This document shows, piece by piece, positions 7,300 through 16,338 of a DNA stretch of 64,000 bases. The notes beneath the pieces are model-generated. The model did not search any database. It saw nothing but the letters and a program-made list of their open reading frames with translations, and had not been told where the DNA came from. The DNA comes from Nocardioides dongkuii (GTDB lineage Bacteria; Actinomycetota; Actinomycetes; Propionibacteriales; Nocardioidaceae), in NCBI RefSeq assembly GCF_014127485.1, contig NZ_CP059903.1, forward strand, positions 3,091,001 to 3,155,000. Reading direction: 5' to 3'. Made by a program: the position numbers and the translations under genes. Position 1 is the first letter of the stretch. The number at the start of each line of letters is the position of its first letter.

Positions 7300-9297
7300 T
7301 CACGCGACGACCGGGAGCCGGACGCAGAAGGTGGTGCCCTCCCCCACGGCGGAGGTCACGGTGACCGTGCCGCCGTGCTTCTCCACGGCCCCCCGGGCGA
7401 TGGACAGGCCGAGCCCGCTGCCCTGGATGGCGTTGCGCTGCGCCAGCTCGGTGCGGAAGAACCGGGTGAACAGCCGCTCGTGGTCCTCCTCCGGGATGCC
7501 GATGCCGGAGTCGGCGACCGTCAGCTCCGCGGTCTCGCCGTCCACGGTCATGGCCACCTGGACCGTCCCGCCCGCGGGGGTGAACTTCACGGCGTTGCCG
7601 ACCAGGTTGACCACGACCCGCTCGACCAGGTCGGGGTCGCCGAGCACCGGCACCGGCTCCTCGGGGAGGTCGATCGAGAGCCGGAGCCGCTTGCTCTTCG
7701 CGACCGGCACGACCACGTCGTACCCGGACCGGACGACGGCGCGCAGGTCCAGGACCTTCTCGGTGGCACCGAGCGAGGAGTCCGCCATCCGCGAGAGGGT
7801 CAGCAGGTCGTCGATGAGCGCGAGCAGCCGACCGCTGTTGCCCGACACCCGGCGCACGGCGTCGCGCTGGAGCGGCGTCAGCTCGCCGTACGAGCCGTCC
7901 TCGAGCATCTCCAGGTAGCCCAGGATGCTCGTGATCGGCGTCCGCAGCTCGTGGCTGACGCTGGAGACGAAGACGTCCTTGACCGCGTCGACCTCCCGGA
8001 GCCGCTCGACCGCCTCCTCGAGCGCTCCCTGGGTACGCAGCCGCTCGGTGATGTCCTCGGAGGTGCTCACGTAGCCCACGACGTGGCCCCGCTCGTCGGA
8101 GACCCGCGCGAGCGTCATCGCGTGGCTGCGCTCCTCCCCGTCCTTGCGGAGGAACCCGAGCTCGGTGGCGACCAGCTCGCGATCCATGATCGTCTCCACC
8201 ACCGTGTCGAAGTCGGGGTCGACGCCGAGCTCCTCGGCCTTGCGGGCCACGGCCTCGTCCGAGTGCAGCCTGCGGGTGGACTCCCCGAGCACCTCGTCGC
8301 GCTGGTAGCCCAGCAGCCGCTCGGCTCCCGGGTTGAACAGCGTGATCAGCCCCCGCTCGTCGGTGCCGATGATCGCGACCCCCTGGGTCCCGTCGACGAT
8401 GTTGCGCATCCGGTCGCGCTCCGCGGCGGCCTCCCGGGCGGTCTCGAGGTGCACCCCGGACCGCACGACCAGCGGGACGACGATGCCCGCGCAGGTGCTG
8501 GCGAAGGTCGCGAGCAGGATCCCGCGGGCGTCCACCGGGAGGCCGAACGCCTCGGGGACCGCCGCGAACGGGCCGAGCCCGAGAGTCGTCATCGTGATCG
8601 CGAACCCCAGCACCGCGCCCATCTGCAGCACCGCCTCGCGCGGCGCCAGCCGGATCGCGCCCCACGCCAGGACCGGCACGGCGAGGAAGACCACCGAGGG
8701 GAAGTCGTGGGGCAGGAAGACCAGCGGGGTCACCACCGCGACCACCAGCCACTGCGCGACCCGCTCGGCCGACCCGGCCGTCGGGCCGTGGTGCGGCAGC
8801 CGCGCGAAGAGCGGGACGACCGTGAGCTGGCTCGCCAGGTGGGCGCTGGCGAGCGTCAGCGCCACCAGCCACGGGTCGCCCCAGCCCGTCAGGAGGGAGG
8901 TGAGCGCACCCGCGACGGCGGCCACCGCGCCGCCGGCACCCCCGGCGACGAAGAACCGGCTCAGCTCCTCGTCGGTCCGCAACCCGGTCGGGCCGGGCCG
9001 GCCGCCGGTGAGCAGCCACCACACGACCACGGTCTCGACGGCGATGCCGAGGCCGAACCCGAGGGCGACCTCCGTGGGCCGGACCCACGCGATCGTCAGC
9101 ACCGCCGTGACCAGCACCGTCACCACCACCGCAGCGACCTGGCGTCCGCGGGCCAGGAGGGCCGCGGTCGTCGCGAGGCCGACCGGCCAGATCCCGATCC
9201 CGTACCCGTCGTCGGGCGCGGCGAGGACCGCGGCGCACCCGAAGAGAGCGGTGGCTGCGAGCAGCAGCGCGACGCGCAGCACTGATGACCGAGTCAC
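7300..9297 (-). CDS. Membrane histidine kinase with PAS domain
   Basis: A 665-residue sensor kinase. Residues about 5-255 hold several hydrophobic segments (an MASE1-like multispan region, type uncertain). A PAS domain with PAC tail lies at about 285-405 (GVAIIGTDERGLITLFNPGAERLLGY ends in a typical PAS core). The HisKA domain has phospho-acceptor His449 in SHELRTPI. The HATPase domain carries the N box NLVGNAVKFTP, G1 DSGIGIP and G2 GSGLGLSI. No response regulator is adjacent, so it is an orphan here. The acylase gene follows 14 bases downstream. It faces the FAD oxidoreductase gene across a 125-base divergent promoter region. Confidence 0.93.
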   Translation of the reverse strand: MTRSSVLRVALLLAATALFGCAAVLAAPDDGYGIGIWPVGLATTAALLARGRQVAAVVVTVLVTAVLTIAWVRPTEVALGFGLGIAVETVVVWWLLTGGRPGPTGLRTDEELSRFFVAGGAGGAVAAVAGALTSLLTGWGDPWLVALTLASAHLASQLTVVPLFARLPHHGPTAGSAERVAQWLVVAVVTPLVFLPHDFPSVVFLAVPVLAWGAIRLAPREAVLQMGAVLGFAITMTTLGLGPFAAVPEAFGLPVDARGILLATFASTCAGIVVPLVVRSGVHLETAREAAAERDRMRNIVDGTQGVAIIGTDERGLITLFNPGAERLLGYQRDEVLGESTRRLHSDEAVARKAEELGVDPDFDTVVETIMDRELVATELGFLRKDGEERSHAMTLARVSDERGHVVGYVSTSEDITERLRTQGALEEAVERLREVDAVKDVFVSSVSHELRTPITSILGYLEMLEDGSYGELTPLQRDAVRRVSGNSGRLLALIDDLLTLSRMADSSLGATEKVLDLRAVVRSGYDVVVPVAKSKRLRLSIDLPEEPVPVLGDPDLVERVVVNLVGNAVKFTPAGGTVQVAMTVDGETAELTVADSGIGIPEEDHERLFTRFFRTELAQRNAIQGSGLGLSIARGAVEKHGGTVTVTSAVGEGTTFCVRLPVVA

Positions 9298-9422
9298 GTC
9301 CTACCCTCCCGCGGCCGCCTGTCGCCGATGATCCAAACACAGCGCGGGGGCGCGCGCCCCGTCGTTCCGCGCCACGCCCGGGGACACGTCACTGGTCTGG
9401 TCATCTCCTCTAGGTTGGGTCG

Positions 9423-11015
9423 GTGACCTCCCAGAGCAACGGACCGGGCCGCGCGTCCCGTCGGCAGTACGACGTGGTCGTGGTCGGGGGCGGGCACAAC
9501 GGCCTCGTCTCCGCGGCGTACCTCGCCCGCGCGGGGCTCTCGGTCCTGCTCCTCGAGCGCCTCGACCACACCGGCGGCGCGGCGGTGTCGGCGAAGGCGT
9601 TCTCCGGCCACGACACCCGGCTCTCGCGCTACTCCTACCTGGTCTCCCTGATGCCGGAGCGGTTGATGGCCGACCTCGACCTCGACGTCACCCTCACCTC
9701 GCGCTCGACCGCGTCGTACACGCCCTGGAGCCGGGACGGGGTCACCGGCGGCCTGCTGATCGAGCGGCCCGAGGGTCCCGCGACCGCGGCGTCCTTCCGC
9801 GAGCTGACCGGCGGCGACGAGGAGCACGCCGCGTGGACCCGGTTCTACGCCGAGGTCGAGCAGCTCGCGGGGGTGGTCGCACCGACCCTGCTGGAGCCGC
9901 TGCCCACCGAGCGCCAGGTCCGCGACCGGGTCGGCGCGGAGATCTGGCGCGACGTCGTCGAGCAGCCGCTCGGGGCGGCGGTGGAGGCGCGCTTCCGCGA
10001 CGACGTCGTCCGCGGGGTCGTCGCGACCGACGCGCTCATCGGCACCTTCGCCTCCCTGCGGGACCCCTCGCTGGTGCAGAACCGCTGCTTCCTCTACCAC
10101 CTGGTCGGCAACGGCACCGGCGAGTGGCGGGTGCCGGTCGGCGGCATGGGCGCGGTCACGGACGCGCTCCGCCGCGCCGCGGTCACCGCGGGCGCGGAGG
10201 TGCTGACCTCCGCCGGGGTCAGCGACATCCGCGCGAGCGACGACGGCGCCGAGGTGACCTGGCACGCGGCGGGCGAGACCCACACGGTCGGAGCCCGTTT
10301 CGTCCTGGCCAACGTCGCGCCCTGGGTGCTGGGCCTGCTCCTGGGCGAGCCCGAGGACCTCACGACCAAGCCGGTCGGCTCCCAGCTGAAGATCAACTTC
10401 CTGCTCGACCGGCTGCCCGCCCTGCGCTCGGGCACCGACCCGGTCGTCGCCTTCGCCGGCACCCTCCACCTCGACGAGGAGTACAGCCGCCTCGAGACGG
10501 CGTACGCCGAGGCCGCGTCGGGCCGGGTGCCCTCCGTGCTGCCCGGCGAGGTCTACTGCCACTCCCTCTCCGACCCCTCCATCCTGGGTCCCGACCCCGC
10601 GGGCCGGCACACGCTGACCTACTTCGGCCTGCACACGCCGTCGACGCTGTTCGAGACCGACCCCGCGGCCAAGGCCACCGCGATCGAGCGCGCGATCGCA
10701 TCCCTCGACGCCCACCTCGCCGAGCCGCTCGCGGGCTGCCTCGCCCGCGACGCCGAGGGGCGTCCCTGCATCGAGGCGAAGATCCCCCAGGAGATCGAGG
10801 CCGACCTCGCGATGCCCGGCGGGCACATCTTCCACGGGGACCTGGACTGGCCCTGGGCGTCGAACCGGGCCCGCCTGGAGACCCCCGCCCAGCAGTGGGG
10901 CGTCCAGACCGACCTGGGCGCCGTGCTCCTCTGCGGGTCCGGCGCACGCCGGGGCGGCGCGGTCTCGGGGATCGCCGGTCACAACGCCGCGCAGGCGGTC
11001 CTGGCGTCGCGGTGA
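9423..11015 (+). CDS. FAD-dependent oxidoreductase (phytoene desaturase/PYROXD2-like)
   Basis: A 530-residue flavoprotein of the phytoene desaturase-like NAD(P)/FAD oxidoreductase group. The N-terminal dinucleotide fold is VVVVGGGHNGLVSAAYLARAG, followed by the FAD ribose-binding region LLLERLDHTGGAAVS. The C-terminal FAD block is LLCGSGARRGGAVSGIAGHNAA. Length and block order resemble the PYROXD2 branch more than carotenoid desaturases, and no carotenoid genes are nearby. The substrate is therefore unknown. The start is GTG at 9423, the first start before the conserved fold. Confidence 0.85.
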   Translation: MTSQSNGPGRASRRQYDVVVVGGGHNGLVSAAYLARAGLSVLLLERLDHTGGAAVSAKAFSGHDTRLSRYSYLVSLMPERLMADLDLDVTLTSRSTASYTPWSRDGVTGGLLIERPEGPATAASFRELTGGDEEHAAWTRFYAEVEQLAGVVAPTLLEPLPTERQVRDRVGAEIWRDVVEQPLGAAVEARFRDDVVRGVVATDALIGTFASLRDPSLVQNRCFLYHLVGNGTGEWRVPVGGMGAVTDALRRAAVTAGAEVLTSAGVSDIRASDDGAEVTWHAAGETHTVGARFVLANVAPWVLGLLLGEPEDLTTKPVGSQLKINFLLDRLPALRSGTDPVVAFAGTLHLDEEYSRLETAYAEAASGRVPSVLPGEVYCHSLSDPSILGPDPAGRHTLTYFGLHTPSTLFETDPAAKATAIERAIASLDAHLAEPLAGCLARDAEGRPCIEAKIPQEIEADLAMPGGHIFHGDLDWPWASNRARLETPAQQWGVQTDLGAVLLCGSGARRGGAVSGIAGHNAAQAVLASR

Positions 11016-11075
11016 GCACCCACCGATTTCTCCGCCCGGTGCGGCGCTGGTAGTATTCGTGTCGCTTCACAGCGG

Positions 11076-11148
<73 letters not shown>

Positions 11149-11155
11149 CAGATAC

Positions 11156-11189
11156 AGCCCCTGACCAGCGGAGACGCAGGTCAGGGGCT
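11156..11189 (+). terminator. Hairpin terminator after tRNA-Lys
   Basis: An 11-bp stem, AGCCCCTGACC / GGTCAGGGGCT, with a 12-base loop AGCGGAGACGCA, followed by TTTGT. The stem core and the loop core GCGGAGACGC match the hairpin after tRNA-His. Confidence 0.75.
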
Positions 11190-11308
11190 TTGTCGTGCCC
11201 GGCCTGTCCGGCCCTCGTGCGGACGCCGCCGAGGCGAGGGAGGGTCGTCGACGGGTCGCGGTGGCCGGTCGTGTCGGCGACCGCGGCCGTCGAGGTATCG
11301 CTGCCCGG

Positions 11309-11337
11309 GGCAACCGATCGGAGCGCCACACCCGTCA
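11309..11337 (+). promoter_or_regulatory. Candidate ECF-type promoter of the sigma factor gene
   Basis: GGCAACC (11309-11315) and CCGTCA (11332-11337) are spaced about 17 bases apart, resembling the AAC ... CGTC boxes of extracytoplasmic-function sigma promoters. The downstream box ends 42 bases before the chosen sigma-factor ATG. Autoregulation is therefore possible; this is inference from the pattern only. Confidence 0.35.
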
Positions 11338-11379
11338 AGGGAGTGACGGCGACCGACGGTGCAGAGGAGACAGACCCAG

Positions 11380-11946
11380 ATGAGACGCACCGACCGCGAC
11401 CAGGAGTTTGCGGAGTTCGTCGCAGCTCACCGCAGCGCCCTGGTGTCGATGGGGCGGCTGCTCACGGCCGGGGACCAGGAGTGGGCTGAGGACCTCGTCC
11501 AGACGACCCTCACCAAGCTCTACGTGTCGTGGCCACGGGTTCGGCGCGCCGGAAACCCGGTCGGCTACGCCCGCACCGCGCTGACCCACGCCTTCGTCGA
11601 CGAGACCCGCCGCGCCTACCGGCGTCGCGAGGTCGCCGCCGGCGGCACCGGCGACGACGCGTTCGTCGCCGGGGACGCCGGCCGCACCGCCGGCGTGCTC
11701 GACGGTGCGCCCGACGTCGACCTGCGTCGCGACGTCCTGGCCGCGCTGGCGGGGCTCGCGCCGCGACAGCGGGCCGTGGTGGTGCTGCGGCACTGGCTCG
11801 ACCTCGACGTCGCCGAGACCGCCCGGTTGCTCGACTGCAGCGACGGCACGGTCAAGTCCCAGAACGCCAAGGCCCTCGCGCACCTGCGCGACGCCCTCGG
11901 CGAGACCGCCGTCCCCGCCCTTCCCATCCCTGAGGAGATCCGATGA
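11380..11946 (+). CDS. RNA polymerase sigma factor, sigma-E (SigE70) family
   Basis: A 188-residue ECF-like sigma factor. Region 2 (residues about 7-75) includes FAEFVAAHRSALVSMGRLL, AEDLVQTTLTKLYVSWPRV and the -10 recognition helix ending HAFVDETRRAYRRRE. Region 4 (about 120-175) carries DVAETARLLDCSDGTVKSQNAKALAHLR. The start was set at ATG 11380 because GAGGAGA lies nine bases upstream; an ATG 21 bases earlier has no such site. The stop overlaps the next gene by four bases (ATGA), coupling it to a membrane protein that is probably its anti-sigma factor. Confidence 0.92.
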   Translation: MRRTDRDQEFAEFVAAHRSALVSMGRLLTAGDQEWAEDLVQTTLTKLYVSWPRVRRAGNPVGYARTALTHAFVDETRRAYRRREVAAGGTGDDAFVAGDAGRTAGVLDGAPDVDLRRDVLAALAGLAPRQRAVVVLRHWLDLDVAETARLLDCSDGTVKSQNAKALAHLRDALGETAVPALPIPEEIR

Positions 11947-12701
11947 ACGACCTACGCCGCCTGCTCGACACTGCCGCACGTGCGCCGGACGCCCCGGCCG
12001 CCCCGCCCGCCGACGACCTCACCCGGGGCCGCGACGCGTTGCGCCGCCAGTGGCGCCGCCGTGGTGCGGTGAGCATGGCCGGCGTCGCCGCGCTCGCCGT
12101 GATCGGCGTCGGCGCGGCCACCGCCCTCGACGGGGGTGGTGGCGGCGGTGACCGCGGTGACTCGGTCACCGACCCCGGCGTCGCGGCTCAGCCCTCGTCG
12201 AGCGCCAGCCCGTCGCCGACTGCCCCGAGCGACCCGCCCGGGACGCCGTCGGGGGCTCAGGGCGAGCCCGCCCCCTCCGACGACGGCCTCACGGACGAAG
12301 GGCCGCGCTACTACGAGCCGCGCACCGTCGACGGCCGCGTGGTGGTGGGCCCCTACTCCTTCGACGCCGTTCCCGAGGGTTGGGAGATCCAAGGCGGCAC
12401 CCGGACCTTCGTGACGATGGTGCCGCTCTCCGGCGCCCCCGACCGCTTCCCGGAGGCGTTCGAGGACAAGCTCGTCATCATGTACGAGAAGATCGGCCCT
12501 CTCGGCGGCCGTCCCGGCACCATCGAGGGTCGCGACTACGTCATCCGCGGCGACTCCGGGCACACGACCCTCGCCACCGCCACCCTGGACGGCGAGCCGC
12601 GGGGTTCGGTGCGCGTGCAGTTCCCCGACGGCGCCTTCGCGGTGGACGACATGCTCCAGCTTCTCGCCTCGGTCAGGGTCGGGCCCGAGGTCGCGGGCTG
12701 A
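11943..12701 (+). CDS. Single-pass membrane protein, putative anti-sigma factor
   Basis: A 252-residue protein. The N-terminal cytoplasmic part (about 1-40) has DLRRLLDTAARAP and DDLTRGRDALRRQWRRR. One transmembrane helix follows (about 44-62), then a Ser/Pro/Gly-rich linker (about 65-120) and an extracytoplasmic domain of about 125 residues. No zinc anti-sigma HxxxCxxC motif is present, so the anti-sigma role rests on the ATGA overlap with the sigma gene and on topology, not on a recognised domain. The outer domain (PYSFDAVPEGWEIQGG...) resembles secreted proteins of unknown function. Confidence 0.7.
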   Translation: MNDLRRLLDTAARAPDAPAAPPADDLTRGRDALRRQWRRRGAVSMAGVAALAVIGVGAATALDGGGGGGDRGDSVTDPGVAAQPSSSASPSPTAPSDPPGTPSGAQGEPAPSDDGLTDEGPRYYEPRTVDGRVVVGPYSFDAVPEGWEIQGGTRTFVTMVPLSGAPDRFPEAFEDKLVIMYEKIGPLGGRPGTIEGRDYVIRGDSGHTTLATATLDGEPRGSVRVQFPDGAFAVDDMLQLLASVRVGPEVAG

Positions 12702-12739
12702 GTCCGCAGCAGCGCCTGGCCGCGAGTTCTCCGCGATGC

Positions 12740-13726
12740 TCAGGGAACCGGCCGGGCCAGGGTCGCCGAGGGGCTCTCGCCGAACTCCTCGCGGTAGGCG
12801 ACCGAGAAGCGCCCCTGGTGCAGGATCCCGAAGCGCAGCGCCACCTCCTGGACCGTGGCCTCCCCCGGCCGCGTCGCGGTCAGCGCGGCCCGCGCGCGCC
12901 GGAGCCTGACCCCGCGCAGGTACGCCATGGGCGCGGTGTCGACGGAGCGCTTGAAGCCGTCCTGGAGCGCCCGGACGCTCAGGTGGACCTCGCTCGCCAG
13001 GCCGACCGTCGTCCAGGGGTGCTCGGGACGCTCCTCCAGCAGGTCGATCGCGCGCTGGATGGGCAGCCGGCGCGCGGGGGGCGCCGGCCGCTGGAGCTCT
13101 TCGCTGTAGTTGTGGCGGTGCGCGAGCAGGAAGCTGTCCACCAGGAGCCCCTCCACGTGGCGCTGCACCAGGGGCAGCACGCTCGTCGGGGTCGGGCTGA
13201 CCAGCTGCTGCAGCACGAGCTGGGCGGCCGGGGCCAGCGCGTTGGCCAGCCCGTCGGCCGAGATCTTGAGCTCGGGGACCAACCGTCCGCGCACGCGGTG
13301 CCCGAGCAGCGACTCCAGCTGGCGCTCGACGACCTCCTCGGGCAGGAGCAGGGCGAGCACCCGGGACCCGCGGAACCACCGCGCGTCGGCGACCGTGCCG
13401 GACTCGTAGACGAGCCCCTCCCCCGCCACGGCGGTCTCGATCTCGGCACCGTTGGACGCCCCCGCCGCACGACCCTGGAGGGTGAGGTTGACGTGGTAGC
13501 CGTGGGTGGCGCTGGTGAGCATCCGTGCCCCGGCGCCGTAGGACAGCAGCCCCGCCGTCGACGACCCGATCCGGACGTCGTGGAGCTCCATGTGGAACTG
13601 TCCGTGCTCCGGGGAGGGGATGACGAGCCGGTGGTCGAGCTGGTACGTCGTCATCACCGCGGCTTCGGCCTCCGCGGGATCGGTCGTCCGCCACGTCGAC
13701 ACGCGGCTGTCTCCCAACCTGGTCAC
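12740..13726 (-). CDS. AraC-family transcriptional regulator
   Basis: A 328-residue regulator. The N-terminal half (about 35-210) fits the AraC ligand-binding-like domain of the AraC_binding_2 type. The C-terminal ~100 residues form the double helix-turn-helix: first HTH TVGLASEVHLSVRALQDGFKR, second HTH TVQEVALRFGILHQGRFSVAYREEFGESPS. Translation starts at GTG 13726. It is transcribed divergently from a sensor kinase gene, with 231 bases between them. The inducer and regulon are unknown, and no catabolic gene cluster is adjacent. Confidence 0.9.
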   Translation of the reverse strand: MTRLGDSRVSTWRTTDPAEAEAAVMTTYQLDHRLVIPSPEHGQFHMELHDVRIGSSTAGLLSYGAGARMLTSATHGYHVNLTLQGRAAGASNGAEIETAVAGEGLVYESGTVADARWFRGSRVLALLLPEEVVERQLESLLGHRVRGRLVPELKISADGLANALAPAAQLVLQQLVSPTPTSVLPLVQRHVEGLLVDSFLLAHRHNYSEELQRPAPPARRLPIQRAIDLLEERPEHPWTTVGLASEVHLSVRALQDGFKRSVDTAPMAYLRGVRLRRARAALTATRPGEATVQEVALRFGILHQGRFSVAYREEFGESPSATLARPVP

Positions 13727-13957
13727 GATCTCCTCTGACTCGCCCCGAGCGCCACGTCGTCGGCGTCATCATAGGGGTCCGCGACCACCCGCATTGTCCG
13801 ATCCACGCCGGGCGTTGTCCCGTTCGCGCAGGGGCCCCGGTGATCACCCCGTTCCCCGGACGGGGCGCCGGCGCACGGCGTACTCTGCGACCCACGAGCA
13901 GCTGCGTTGACCCGGCAACGGCGGCCTCGTCGAGCTCGCAGCGGAACAGGCCACGAC

Positions 13958-15616
13958 ATGCTCTTGAGGGCTCCCGCCGTCGACCGGACCCGCACGCCCC
14001 TGGGCTGGCAGCTGCCCACGCTGTGCCTCGCGGCCGTGGTGGCAGGCGGCCTCCTGGCCCAGGACCGGGCGTCCGCCCCGGCATCCACCGGGTGCGGCCT
14101 CCTCCTCCTCGCCGTCCTGACCGTGCTGGCCGGTGTCGTCCCCTGGGCCCGCGTGCCCCGACTCTGGCAAGCACTCGTGCCGGTGCTGTCGGTGGTCGCC
14201 GTCGCCATGATGGAGTTCCGCTCGGTCGCCGTGATGCCCTCCGTGGTGCTGCTGGCCGCGGTCCCCGTCCTGTGGCTGGCGCTCGAGTTCGGCCGGACCG
14301 GCCTGGCCCTCGCCCTCGCCTCGGTCGGCGGCCTCGCGTGCGTCGCCTACCTGGGCGCGGCGTCGCTGCCGACCTCCGGCGCCGGGTGGGCGCAGCTCGT
14401 GATGGCGCCCGCGGTCGCCGTCGGGCTGTGCCTGGCGGCCCGGCACCTGGCCGACGACCTCCAGGACAAGCACGACGCCATGAAGGAGCAGTCGGCGCTG
14501 GTCGAGACCGCGCTCGAGCTCGCGCACGACCGGCTCCTCATGGTGCAGGCGATCCTGGACTCCGTCGACGCGGGCATCGTCGGCTACGACCGGGAGGGCG
14601 AGGTGATCCTGGAGAACTCCACCGCCCACGACCTCGACACACGGATCGACACCGGCGCGGAGGGCTCGAAGGGCTCGGAGGGCTCGGACGGACCTCACTA
14701 CTACTTCGAGGACCGGACCACCCGCGTGCCCAGCGACGAGCACGCCGGCGCCCGAGCGAGGCGGGGTGAGGAGTTCTCGCCCCAGACCTACTGGTTCGGG
14801 CCGCCGGAGGACCAGGTCGCGGTGATGCTCTCGGCGCGCCAGATCCACCGCCACAACGGTGACCGGTTCGGCGCCGTCGTCGTGGGCTGGGAAGTCACCG
14901 ACATCCTCGAGGCGGTCCGGGTGCGCGAGGAGTTCCTCACGACGGTCTCCCACGAGCTGAGGACGCCGCTGACCTCGATCATCGGCTACCAGGAGCTGAT
15001 CGCCGAGGAGCTCGACCCGCAGGACCAGCAGGGCCAGCGGATCTCGGCCATGCTCTCGGTCGCCCAGCGCAACGCGGGCGTGCTGCTGTCCCGTGTCTCC
15101 CAGCTGCTGCAGGTCTCGGGAGCCGACGGGCCGGAGATCCGGCCCCGGCCCGTGGACGTCTCGGCCCTGCTGCACGACGCCGTGGTCAAGCACCGGCCCG
15201 TCGCCCTGTCCGCCGGCATCCACCTGGCCACCACGGTGGCGGACGGGGTGGGCGCCGACCTGGACCCCGACGCCTGGGAGCAGGTGGTCGACAACCTGGT
15301 CTCGAACGCGCTCAAGTACACCCCCGCCGGTGGCCGGGTCGACGTCTGCCTCGAGGAGGACGGCGACAGGTTCGTCCTGCAGGTGGTCGACACGGGCATC
15401 GGGATGTCGCGCGCCGAGCAGAAGCGCGCGTTCGAGCGGTTCTACCGGACGACCTCGGCCCGCGACAGCGCGATCCAGGGTCTCGGGGTCGGGCTGTCCA
15501 TCACCCAGCAGATCATCGAGGCCCACGGTGGTGACGTCACCCTCTCCAGCACCCCCGGCCGAGGGACCTCCGTGACCGCCCGCTCGCCGCTGCGCGCGGC
15601 CCGCGCCGCCGGCTGA
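13958..15616 (+). CDS. Membrane sensor histidine kinase
   Basis: A 552-residue kinase with about five hydrophobic segments in residues 10-160, then a coiled linker and a PAS-like region (about 190-310) with an odd Gly/Ser/Glu-rich insert (EGSKGSEGSDG). The HisKA domain has phospho-acceptor His332 in SHELRTPL. The HATPase domain has NLVSNALKYTP, DTGIGMS and GLGVGLSITQQII. The start was set at ATG 13958, since an earlier TTG lacks a ribosome site. A response regulator lies 99 bases downstream on the same strand and is the likely partner. Confidence 0.92.
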   Translation: MLLRAPAVDRTRTPLGWQLPTLCLAAVVAGGLLAQDRASAPASTGCGLLLLAVLTVLAGVVPWARVPRLWQALVPVLSVVAVAMMEFRSVAVMPSVVLLAAVPVLWLALEFGRTGLALALASVGGLACVAYLGAASLPTSGAGWAQLVMAPAVAVGLCLAARHLADDLQDKHDAMKEQSALVETALELAHDRLLMVQAILDSVDAGIVGYDREGEVILENSTAHDLDTRIDTGAEGSKGSEGSDGPHYYFEDRTTRVPSDEHAGARARRGEEFSPQTYWFGPPEDQVAVMLSARQIHRHNGDRFGAVVVGWEVTDILEAVRVREEFLTTVSHELRTPLTSIIGYQELIAEELDPQDQQGQRISAMLSVAQRNAGVLLSRVSQLLQVSGADGPEIRPRPVDVSALLHDAVVKHRPVALSAGIHLATTVADGVGADLDPDAWEQVVDNLVSNALKYTPAGGRVDVCLEEDGDRFVLQVVDTGIGMSRAEQKRAFERFYRTTSARDSAIQGLGVGLSITQQIIEAHGGDVTLSSTPGRGTSVTARSPLRAARAAG

Positions 15617-15715
15617 TCCGCAGGGGCAGGACGCACACGCGATCGAGGGGCCCTGCGTGCGAGGGCCCGCCGGGTCGGTACCGTCCCTCCTGTCGAGCAG
15701 CGGAGGAGGCGCGGC

Positions 15716-16297
15716 ATGGCACGGGTTCTGATCGCCGAGGACGACGCCGACATCGCCGCCCTCGTCGCCGAGTCGCTCGCGGGACGTCACGACGTCGTCC
15801 ACGTGGCGGACGGACGCGCTGCGCTGGAGCGCTGCCGGCGCGAGCACTTCGACATCTTGATCTTCGACATCCGGATGCCGTACCTGACCGGCCTCGAGGT
15901 CGCCGACCAGCTCCGCCACGAGGGCCTGCTCCGCTGGTCGCCGCTGATCCTGCTCACCGCCCAGCCGGCCGAGCGCTATGCAGCACTGGGGTACGCCCTC
16001 GGAGCACGCGTCTACGTCCCGAAGCCGTTCAGCCCCGCTGAGCTCGCCCGCACGGTCGAGCAGCTGCTGCGCTCGCGCGTACGGCAGCCGGGCGACGGCG
16101 CGAGCGGCGCGATGGAGCAGCCGCGCACGGTCGAGACCTTCTTCGTCAACGGCACCTGGCGCAACCGGGTCGTGGGCGGACGGCCCCTCGACGGCGTCTA
16201 CCAGACGCGCAAGGCCGCGGTCCGGGCCGGCTCGGCGCTCGCCCTGCGCTGGCACGTCCCCCACCACGTCGTCTATGCCCGCATCACCGAGCCGTGA
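15716..16297 (+). CDS. Response regulator with C-terminal DUF2188 domain
   Basis: A 193-residue protein. Residues 1-122 are a receiver domain with acidic pocket EDD (8-10), phospho-acceptor Asp51 (IFDIRMP), Thr in LLTAQP and Lys in YVPKPFSP. Residues about 135-193 fit DUF2188 (FFVNGTWRNRVVGG... TRKAAVRAGSALALRW). There is no DNA-binding domain, so output is probably by protein interaction. GGAGGAG lies 8-14 bases before the ATG. The upstream membrane kinase is the probable donor. It converges on kdpE with 41 bases between. Confidence 0.88.
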   Translation: MARVLIAEDDADIAALVAESLAGRHDVVHVADGRAALERCRREHFDILIFDIRMPYLTGLEVADQLRHEGLLRWSPLILLTAQPAERYAALGYALGARVYVPKPFSPAELARTVEQLLRSRVRQPGDGASGAMEQPRTVETFFVNGTWRNRVVGGRPLDGVYQTRKAAVRAGSALALRWHVPHHVVYARITEP

Positions 16298-16338
16298 CCC
16301 GGGCCGCGCGGGAGGGCTGACCGCGCCGGGCCGCCGGG

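Noticed and set aside
5303..7918. A plus-strand open frame of ~870 codons over the acylase and kinase genes
   Set aside because: The antisense frame has no recognisable domain; the minus-strand genes carry complete catalytic motifs.
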